Assembly: GCA_004297395.1 (NCBI GenBank)
Contig: SCUO01000088.1
Span: 1 to 38,934, forward strand
DNA length: 38,934 nucleotides
Direction of reading: 5' to 3'
Origin: Chloroflexota bacterium
Lineage (GTDB): Bacteria; Chloroflexota; Limnocylindria; Limnocylindrales; CSP1-4
The position numbers were made by a program, and so were the translations under genes. Shown one piece after another: positions 32,079 to 38,934 of this stretch; position 1 is the stretch's first letter, and each line of letters begins with the position of its first letter. The notes under the pieces were generated by a model. The model was not told the DNA's origin and did not search any database. It was given only the letters and a program-made list of their open reading frames with translations.

Positions 32079-32088
32079 AGACTACCAT
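32079..32088. promoter_or_regulatory. bidirectional promoter, overlapping -10s of fabI and HAD gene
   Basis: AGACTACCAT contains TACCAT on the plus strand (32083-32088, 6 bases before the HAD GTG) and TAGTCT on the minus strand (32079-32084, about 51 bases before the fabI ATG). The two hexamers share the TA at 32083-32084, so the two RNA polymerase sites are mutually exclusive. Confidence 0.5.
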
Positions 32089-32094
32089 CGGCTC

Positions 32095-33033
32095 GTGCCC
32101 ACGACCGACCTCGGCGCCGCACTGGCCGGCGTCCGCGCCCTCGTCCTTGATGCCGACGGCGTGCTGCTGTACGCCGGCCAACCGCTGCCCGGCGCCGTCG
32201 AGGCGCTGGCGATGCTCGATGCGGCCGCCATCCCGTACCGGGTCGTGACGAACTTTTCGCTCGCGCATCGCGAGACGCTGGCGGCCGGGGTATCCCGCCA
32301 GTTCGGACGGCCGGTGAGCCCTGCCACGATCATCACCGCCGCATCGGCCGCGGCTGCCTACACGGCCACCCATCATCCGGGCGAGCCACTCCTCGTCTTC
32401 GCCTCCGACGACGCCCAGCGCGAATGGGATGGGCAGCACCTGGTGTCGCCGGCCGAGGCCGAGGATCCGGCCACGCCCGTCGCCGCGGTGGTCATCGGGG
32501 ATGCCGGTGACGAGCTGTCGTTCCGGAACATGAACACCGCGTTCCGCCGGCTCCGGAGCGGGGCCGCGTTCATCGCCATGCACCGCAACCTGTGGTGGGT
32601 GACGGCAAAGGGCATCACCCTGGATTCGGGCGCCGTCGTGGCCGGCCTGGAGGAGGCGCTGGAGCGGCGGGCCACGATCACCGGCAAGCCCTCGCCGGTC
32701 GTCTTCCGCGAGGCCCTTCGCGAGCTGGCCGGGGACGTCCGGGCGGCCGGCGGGCCGCGCCTCCGGGCGAACGAGGTGGCCATGATCGGCGACGACCTCG
32801 AGTCCGATGTGGCGGGCGCCCACCGAACCGGCCTGCGCGGCCTCCTCGTCCTGACCGGCAAGACCGACGCCCGCGGGCTGGCGTCGGCCCAGGGAGCCGG
32901 GCGGGTGCGTGGCCCGGCCGTCCCCGACGCCGTCGGCGAATCGCTCCTCGTCGTCGTGGCGCGGCTCGTCGGGCGTGGGGCGGCCACGGACGGCGCCGTC
33001 AACGCCATCGAGGCCGGCGACGGCCCGCGCTAG
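32095..33033 (+). CDS. HAD-IIA family phosphatase (NagD-like)
   Basis: 312-residue HAD-superfamily hydrolase. Motif I is LVLDADGVLL with nucleophile Asp19 and acid/base Asp21. Motif II is RVVTNFSLAHRET (Thr/Asn), the lysine motif is GKPSPVVFREAL, and motif IV is MIGDDLESDVAGA. The layout, with a central cap between motifs II and III, is that of the HAD-IIA (NagD / p-nitrophenylphosphatase) group, which dephosphorylates small metabolites such as nucleotides or sugar phosphates. The start is GTG at 32095, 6 bases after TACCAT, so probably leaderless. The stop codon TAG overlaps a TAGACT hexamer that may drive the aldehyde dehydrogenase gene downstream. Confidence 0.88.
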   Translation: MPTTDLGAALAGVRALVLDADGVLLYAGQPLPGAVEALAMLDAAAIPYRVVTNFSLAHRETLAAGVSRQFGRPVSPATIITAASAAAAYTATHHPGEPLLVFASDDAQREWDGQHLVSPAEAEDPATPVAAVVIGDAGDELSFRNMNTAFRRLRSGAAFIAMHRNLWWVTAKGITLDSGAVVAGLEEALERRATITGKPSPVVFREALRELAGDVRAAGGPRLRANEVAMIGDDLESDVAGAHRTGLRGLLVLTGKTDARGLASAQGAGRVRGPAVPDAVGESLLVVVARLVGRGAATDGAVNAIEAGDGPR

Positions 33034-33036
33034 ACT
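33031..33036 (+). promoter_or_regulatory. -10 candidate for the aldehyde dehydrogenase gene
   Basis: TAGACT overlaps the TAG stop of the HAD gene. The downstream gene has a conventional leader of about 70 bases with GGAG at 33096-33099, so it can be transcribed separately from the HAD gene. Confidence 0.4.
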
Positions 33037-33108
33037 GGCCCCAACGACCCACCCGAGCCGCACGGACCGCCCCACCGCGACGGCCCTCCAGCCACTGGAG
33101 TCCTCCCG

Positions 33109-34689
<1,581 letters not shown>

Positions 34690-34691
34690 CG

Positions 34692-34834
34692 GGGGCTGTC
34701 GCGGCTGAGCGACGCTGGCGGCGTTGGCCGCTGCGCTCCGCCTCACGCACCTTGGGGTGCGTTCGCTTGCGGTGCTCCCGGCCGCCTTGCCAGCCTCACC
34801 CAGGCGCGACGAACGCAGTCGGGGCTGTCGCGGC
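34692..34834. repeat. 14-bp direct repeats flanking a hairpin region
   Basis: GGGGCTGTCGCGGC occurs at 34692-34705 and again at 34821-34834. Between them lie the hairpin at 34745-34762 and an inverted pair GCGTTCG (34759-34765) / CGAACGC (34810-34816). No gene is seen in this 206-base gap. Confidence 0.55.
34745..34762. terminator. hairpin downstream of the aldehyde dehydrogenase gene
   Basis: ACGCACC and GGTGCGT form a perfect 7-bp stem around a TTGG loop, 55 bases after the stop. It lacks a T-tract, so it may instead be part of a REP-like palindromic element. Confidence 0.4.
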
Positions 34835-34895
34835 GGGAACCGCCGGATGGGGGCCGGTGTAGAGGGGACATCTCGATCGCTCGGAGGAGTCCCCG

Positions 34896-35495
34896 ATGTC
34901 CCGCCTGCTCGTCCGGTTGGTCCCGCTCGCTCTCGCCCTCGGAACGCTCGTCGTCGCGCCGTCGGTCGCCGTCGCCGGCGATCCATGCTTCCACTCGTTC
35001 GACAATCGACCCGCGACGTCGACCGGCAGCACCAGCCAGGTCGTGCTGGGTGACTGCGTCTTCACCCCGACCGTGACCCGCGTCGCCGTCGGGACGACCG
35101 TCACCTGGCGGAACGGCTCGATCCAGGCCCACGAGGTCGTCGGTTCGAACATGACCTGGGGCGCCCACGACAAGCACCTGTCGCCGGGCGACACGATCGG
35201 CTGGACGTTCGACGAGGCCGGCGTCTACGGCTACACCTGCATGATCCACCCGGGCATGACGGGGGTGGTCATCGTCGGGGACGTGGCCGCGGCGGAGGCG
35301 CCCGCGGATCAGGCGTCCGCGGTGCCGTCCTCGAACGAGGTCGGAGCGAGCAGCACGACCGAGGCCGCGGACGATGCAGGGGCGGACGGACTGGCCAGCC
35401 CGACCATCGCCGCGGGCGCCGGGATCGGCGGCCTGGCCGTGGGCTTCGCGCTCGCCGCGCTCCTCCGGCGCCGGAACCAGTCCCCGGCTGGCTGA
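34896..35495 (+). CDS. membrane-anchored cupredoxin (plastocyanin/azurin-like)
   Basis: 199-residue exported copper protein. A signal peptide (1-27, ending AVA) precedes a small beta domain with the type 1 copper ligands His79 (QAHEV), Cys115, His118 and Met121 (YTCMIHPGM). This H...C-x2-H-x2-M spacing is that of plastocyanin-like electron carriers. An Ala/Ser-rich linker (about 132-165) leads to a C-terminal transmembrane helix (TIAAGAGIGGLAVGFALAAL) and an RRR anchor, so the domain is tethered outside the membrane. Extra cysteines (Cys31, Cys54) may form a disulfide. A GGAGGAG site precedes the ATG. A redox partner is not evident; the heme-like membrane protein at 37576 is a speculative candidate. 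Confidence 0.88.
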   Translation: MSRLLVRLVPLALALGTLVVAPSVAVAGDPCFHSFDNRPATSTGSTSQVVLGDCVFTPTVTRVAVGTTVTWRNGSIQAHEVVGSNMTWGAHDKHLSPGDTIGWTFDEAGVYGYTCMIHPGMTGVVIVGDVAAAEAPADQASAVPSSNEVGASSTTEAADDAGADGLASPTIAAGAGIGGLAVGFALAALLRRRNQSPAG

Positions 35496-35618
35496 GCATC
35501 GCCACGGGCGCGACGATCCGTGGCCTGGGGGTTCGCCTGGTCGCGGCACCGCGCGGCCGGGGTCAGGCGTCGTCTGGACGGCAGGCGGCGTCCACGCGGG
35601 CAGGGTCCGTATTCGTGG

Positions 35619-35873
35619 CTACTTCGGTCCCTGCTCCGATTCCTCGAGGTATCGCATCGTCGCAGTCTCGACCTCGCCGCGGGTCTCCCGGCCCCGGGCC
35701 GCATCGGGTGCTCGATCATCGATCGCGGGTGGCCGGCTCGGCGGCTGCGGCCGATCCGGCACCTGCGTCCGGTGACCGTTGCCGCCACCCGGCGGCAGGT
35801 GATCCCGGAGCGTCGCCTGCGGACGCGGGGTGGTCTCGGGAGCCTGCCGCCGGTTCCTGGTTCCCTTCGTCAT
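35619..35873 (-). CDS. possible small hydrophilic protein, unknown
   Basis: Reading frame of 84 residues in a 600-base stretch (35496-36096) that otherwise holds no recognised gene. The product would be very hydrophilic and Pro/Arg-rich (PQATLRDHLPPGGGNGHRTQ) with an acidic end (MRYLEESEQGPK) and no domain. The composition is less random-looking than the competing frames, but no Shine-Dalgarno sequence or -10 sits well before the ATG at 35873 (or the alternative at 35900). It may be a real small gene, a decayed gene, or chance. The remainder of the gap contains only the leader region of the downstream aminotransferase gene. Confidence 0.3.
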   Translation of the reverse strand: MTKGTRNRRQAPETTPRPQATLRDHLPPGGGNGHRTQVPDRPQPPSRPPAIDDRAPDAARGRETRGEVETATMRYLEESEQGPK

Positions 35874-36004
35874 GGCCACAGGATCATCCGTGCCGCCCAT
35901 CGCGCGCGACGTGCGATTCGGGGGCGGGCTTGCAGGCGGCTGCCAACGAAGTGCCCGCGAGCCGCCGACCCGCGCCGGGGATGCTTACCGGACCCGGTCC
36001 CTGC

Positions 36005-36010
36005 TATGCT
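36005..36010 (+). promoter_or_regulatory. -10 candidate for the aminotransferase gene
   Basis: TATGCT in a locally AT-richer patch, about 86 bases before the GTG start, consistent with a conventional leader and the GAGGTG ribosome site just upstream of the gene. No convincing -35 was found. Confidence 0.35.
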
Positions 36011-36096
36011 CGCTATCCAGACTGCATAAACCCTATGCGCTCGGCGGCGCCCGCCGGACCGACCGCAGGCGTCCACCAACCGCATCGAGGTGTTCC

Positions 36097-37464
36097 GTGG
36101 CCCAGGCCCCGTCTCGGCTCGCACAGGCGCGGCCGGTTCCCCACATCGTCACCGAGATTCCGGGTCCGAAGGCCCGCGCGCACGTGGCCTACGACGAGAC
36201 CTGGACGTCGCCGAGCCTGCCGCGCGCCTACCCGATCGTGCCGGTCCGTGGCGAGGGCCTGACCGTCGAGGACATCGACGGAAATCTGTTCCTCGACTTC
36301 GCGGCGGGCATCGCGGTGACCTCGACCGGCCACTCGCACCCCCAGGTCGTCGCTGCGATCAAGGAGCAGGCTGCCGACCTCATCCACTTCTCGGCCAGCG
36401 ATTTCTACCTGCCCATCTACGCCGAGCTGTGCGAGCGCCTCGCAAACCTCAGCCCGATCAAGGGCGGCCGGGCCCGGACCTATCTCGGCAACTCCGGCGC
36501 GGAGGTGGTCGAAGCCTCGATCAAGCTCGCCCGCTACGCGACCGGCCGCCAGTACGTCGTCGCCTTCCTCGGTGCGTTCCACGGCCGGACGTATGGGGCC
36601 GTGAGCCTCACCGGCTCGAAGGCCAAGTACCACGCCCACTTCGGGCCGATGCTGCCCGGGATCTACCACGCGCCGTACGGCACGGTGGAGGGGCTCCGGT
36701 GGTTCGACGAGGTCCTGTTCGACAAGCTGGTCCCGGCCAACGAAGTGGCGGCGATCATCGTGGAGCCGATCCAGGGTGAGGGCGGGTACATCGTCCCCGA
36801 GGACGGGTTCATGCCCGGCCTCCGCGAGATCTGCGACCGCCACGGGATCCTGCTCATCGCCGACGAGATCCAGTCAGGCGTCGGCCGGACCGGGATGATG
36901 TGGGCGGTCGACCTCTGGGACGTCAAGCCGGACATCCTGCTCACCGCCAAGGGCATCGCGTCGGGCATGCCGATCGCCGGGATGGTCGCCCGCGCGGACC
37001 TCCTGGAGAAGTGGGGGACCGGCGCGCACGGCTCGACCTACGGCGGCAATGCGGTCGCCTGCGCCGCCGCCCTGGCCACGCTCGATCTCATCGAGGGCGG
37101 CCTGGTGGACAACGCCAGGGCGCGCGGCGACCAGGCGATGGCCGGCCTGCGGTCACTCGCCGGCCGCTTCCCGCGCCTCGTCCGGGACGTCCGCGGGCGG
37201 GGCCTGATGATCGGCATCGAATTCGATTCCGCCGCCCACGCCGAGGAGGTCCAGTGGGCCTGCTTCCAGCGTGGCCTGCTGGTCCTGGAGTGCGGCAAGT
37301 CGTCGGTTCGAATGTCGCCGGCCCTGACGGTCAGCGAGGACGAGATGGCGACCGCCCTCCGGATCCTCGGCGAATCCGTGACCGAGGTCGCCGCCCGCGG
37401 CACCGCCCTCGCCGCTGAGGCCAGGGCGGCCGGTGCGCTCCACGCGGGCGAGGTCGGCGGGTAG
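36097..37464 (+). CDS. gabT: class III aminotransferase (4-aminobutyrate aminotransferase-like)
   Basis: 455-residue PLP-dependent class III transaminase. The N-terminus after a basic leader has DIDGNLFLDFAAGIAVTSTG. The core has YLGNSGAEVVEASIKLAR, GAFHGRTYGAVSLTGSK, IIVEPIQGEGGY, DEIQSGVGRTG (Asp256 contacts the pyridine nitrogen) and the Schiff-base Lys285 in LLTAKGIASGMPI. These, especially DEIQSGVGRTG and the GKSSVRMSPAL end, favour GabT (GABA to succinic semialdehyde) over acetylornithine aminotransferase, but other omega-amino acids are possible. The start is GTG at 36097, with GAGGTG about 5 bases upstream. With the P5C-type dehydrogenase it suggests use of proline or GABA as carbon and nitrogen source, although the two genes are not in one operon. 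Confidence 0.88.
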   Translation: MAQAPSRLAQARPVPHIVTEIPGPKARAHVAYDETWTSPSLPRAYPIVPVRGEGLTVEDIDGNLFLDFAAGIAVTSTGHSHPQVVAAIKEQAADLIHFSASDFYLPIYAELCERLANLSPIKGGRARTYLGNSGAEVVEASIKLARYATGRQYVVAFLGAFHGRTYGAVSLTGSKAKYHAHFGPMLPGIYHAPYGTVEGLRWFDEVLFDKLVPANEVAAIIVEPIQGEGGYIVPEDGFMPGLREICDRHGILLIADEIQSGVGRTGMMWAVDLWDVKPDILLTAKGIASGMPIAGMVARADLLEKWGTGAHGSTYGGNAVACAAALATLDLIEGGLVDNARARGDQAMAGLRSLAGRFPRLVRDVRGRGLMIGIEFDSAAHAEEVQWACFQRGLLVLECGKSSVRMSPALTVSEDEMATALRILGESVTEVAARGTALAAEARAAGALHAGEVGG

Positions 37465-37493
37465 CACCGTCGCCGCGCCTACCCGGACTGGAG

Positions 37494-37509
37494 CGGATCG
37501 GGGGATCCG
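37494..37509. terminator. hairpin between convergent gabT-like and membrane protein genes
   Basis: CGGATC and GATCCG form a perfect 6-bp stem around GGGG, 30 bases after the gabT-like stop. A further GGATCC copy follows directly. There is no T-tract; a role as transcription stop between convergent genes is plausible only. Confidence 0.35.
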
Positions 37510-37575
37510 GATCCGGTCGCGCTCGTCACGCCGGCGCTGGCAGCGGGCCCCCCGGCCTGGAGCGTCGGCGGACGA

Positions 37576-38784
37576 TCAGGCCTCGGCCTCGCGGAGCGAG
37601 GAGGCACGCAGCCGCATCGCCAAGGCCGCCAGGCCGACGAGCAGGCTGACCCCCATCACCGGGGCGCCGATCATCTTCAGCATCGAGCTTTCCGCGACGA
37701 GCCCGACGAGGAAGACGGCAAGGCCCAGGTTCGTGCCCCAGAACCCGATCTGGCTCGCCCACGGCCAGCGGTCGGCGCGGTCATCGGTGAGGGTCAGGAG
37801 CAGCGCGAAGACGAGGTTCGTGATGACCCCGATGAACGCCGAATGGTCGCTGGCGACGAGGACGCCGCCGATCGACGTCGGGTCGGCCGCGACAGCCGGG
37901 TCGCTGATGAACTTGTAGACGACGTACAGGAAGATCGCCATCGCGATCAGGACGAACACGGATGCGGCCGCCAGGTGGCGGCCCGCGCCAATCGTCCAGT
38001 CGGTTCGCAGCGCAGCCGGGACGACGCGGACGGCGAAGATCGCGACCGCCACGATGTTGACGAGGAGGTCGATCCCGCCCGCCGCCTGGATCGCGTCGCC
38101 ACTCAGGAACAGGAGCGTGCCCGACAGCACGAGGCCACCGGCGAACAGGGCACCGAGCTGGACGAGCCCGGCCATCGGCAGGCCGCCGGTCCCACGGACG
38201 CGCCACTCGAGGAGGCCCATCGCCACCAGGATCAGGTAGCTGAAGACCATCGCCGAGGCGTGCGCCCCGATCGGATCGGCCGTTGCCGGGAAGAGGTTCG
38301 GGCCGTTGGCCAGCTGGACCTGGCGCAGGACGCCGATGACGGCTCCATACGTGAATGTCGTGAACCCGAGCGCGATCGCCAGGGCCGGCAACGACCGCCG
38401 GTCGCGGTAGACCCCCCACGCCCACCACGCCAGCCACAGGATCGCAACGAGGAGGATCGTGCCGACGACTGCCCGCAGCCAGCCGATCGCCAGATAGAAC
38501 GACAGGACGTAGACCGGGACGATGATCGCGAGGGACCAACCCAGGCGGGTATCGATGCCGCGGGCGTACCAGGCGCTCGCCGCGACGAGCGACAGGGTGA
38601 TCCAGCCGAGCGTGCCCGAGTGCACGTGGGTCAGGAGCGCATCGTGCTCGAAGGTCACGAGATCGAGCCCGTTGAGGAGCCCGATCCCGATCGTGACCAG
38701 GAATACCGCCATCGCCACGTAGAACAGCGTCCGGATGAGGCCCGCCGGGGAGCCTGCCGATCCGGCCATGCCCATCGATGTCAT
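37576..38784 (-). CDS. 12-TM membrane protein with possible heme-ligand histidines
   Basis: 402-residue protein, almost all membrane-embedded, with about twelve hydrophobic segments. Histidines lie at or near segment ends: His53-x-His55 (LLTHVHSGTLGWITLSL), His175 (PIGAHASAMVFSYL), His270 and His314 (ASDHSAFIGVI). The THVHSGTLGW motif resembles the low-spin-heme region of cbb3/NorB-like subunit I proteins and NnrS-type proteins, but the full copper-site pattern of an oxidase is not seen. It may therefore be a heme-binding relative or a transporter. The start is ATG at 38784 with GGAGGG upstream and a TAGGAT -10 candidate at 38835-38840. It is convergent with the gabT-like gene. Unknown function. 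Confidence 0.7.
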   Translation of the reverse strand: MTSMGMAGSAGSPAGLIRTLFYVAMAVFLVTIGIGLLNGLDLVTFEHDALLTHVHSGTLGWITLSLVAASAWYARGIDTRLGWSLAIIVPVYVLSFYLAIGWLRAVVGTILLVAILWLAWWAWGVYRDRRSLPALAIALGFTTFTYGAVIGVLRQVQLANGPNLFPATADPIGAHASAMVFSYLILVAMGLLEWRVRGTGGLPMAGLVQLGALFAGGLVLSGTLLFLSGDAIQAAGGIDLLVNIVAVAIFAVRVVPAALRTDWTIGAGRHLAAASVFVLIAMAIFLYVVYKFISDPAVAADPTSIGGVLVASDHSAFIGVITNLVFALLLTLTDDRADRWPWASQIGFWGTNLGLAVFLVGLVAESSMLKMIGAPVMGVSLLVGLAALAMRLRASSLREAEA

Positions 38785-38918
38785 TCGACCTGCCCTCCAC
38801 CGCGCCGGCCACCACGCCGGTGCCTCCGGCGCGCATCCTAGCCATCGGCGCCTGCGTCGTGGGGTCGAATCCGCAACCGCAAGCGCCGCTCCCGGCCGCT
38901 GCCGGATACTTGGCGACG

Positions 38919-38934
38919 ATGACGACGTCCAAGG
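38919..38934 (+). CDS. possible start of a gene cut by the window end
   Basis: ATG at 38919 (MTTSK...) lies 8 bases after GATACT (38905-38910), the spacing typical of leaderless genes in this window. It would be divergent from the 12-TM protein gene. Only five codons are visible, so nothing can be said of its product. Confidence 0.3.

Noticed and set aside
38800..38934. Minus-strand frame at the right edge beginning with DVVIVAKYPAAAGSG, reminiscent of a TIGR04282-type transferase start
   Set aside because: The expected TRL motif does not follow, the frame soon becomes Arg/Pro/Gly-rich and runs over the 12-TM gene, so the similarity is chance.

Overview
The window is a GC-rich (about 70% by eye), densely coded bacterial chromosome segment with about 28 confident protein genes and one tRNA. 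I see no insertion sequence, phage gene or CRISPR array. High GC, frequent GTG and TTG starts, many mRNAs that look leaderless, an ICL2-type isocitrate lyase, a SWIM/DUF6493 pair and Pro/Thr-rich lipoproteins fit a high-GC Chloroflexota (Limnocylindria-like) genome. An actinobacterium-like lineage cannot be excluded, because no phylogenetic marker such as rRNA is present.

Layout. (1) 41-7656, glucan metabolism: a small membrane protein, a lipoprotein GH13 amylase, a cytoplasmic GH13 maltodextrin hydrolase, alpha-glucan phosphorylase (glgP) and glycogen synthase (glgA), arranged as divergent and convergent pairs. Together they could take up and break down external alpha-glucan and cycle internal glycogen; glgB and glgC are not in the window. 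(2) 7625-12761: GyrI-like protein, alpha/beta hydrolase, double-ACT protein, GT87-like membrane glycosyltransferase with an in-frame hexapeptide repeat, PQQ-type sugar dehydrogenase lipoprotein, and tRNA-Gly(TCC). (3) 12818-16898: a translationally overlapped SWIM zinc-finger / DUF6493-like pair. (4) 16962-20542: a LysR regulator divergent from a 61-residue Cys-rich peptide that is ATGA-coupled to an ICL2-type isocitrate lyase. This is the most intriguing locus.

(5) 20709-25713: membrane protein, Cys-containing receiver-like protein, potassium channel, and a large polytopic membrane protein. (6) 25749-31008: cysteine-desulfurase-like enzyme, GAF-GGDEF diguanylate cyclase, lipoprotein. (7) 31245-37464: FabI divergent from a HAD-IIA phosphatase, then a P5C-type aldehyde dehydrogenase, a membrane-anchored cupredoxin, a 600-base weakly coding gap, and a GabT-like aminotransferase. 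The dehydrogenase and GabT both feed carbon and nitrogen toward glutamate or the TCA cycle. (8) 37576-38784: a 12-segment membrane protein with a histidine pattern suggestive of heme binding.

Regulatory theme: in many genes a TAnnnT -10 hexamer lies only 6-9 bases before the start codon with no Shine-Dalgarno sequence, which implies leaderless transcripts. Two divergent pairs (fabI/HAD and LysR/ICL) have overlapping, oppositely directed -10 elements. All functions are assigned by reading motifs; no database search was run.
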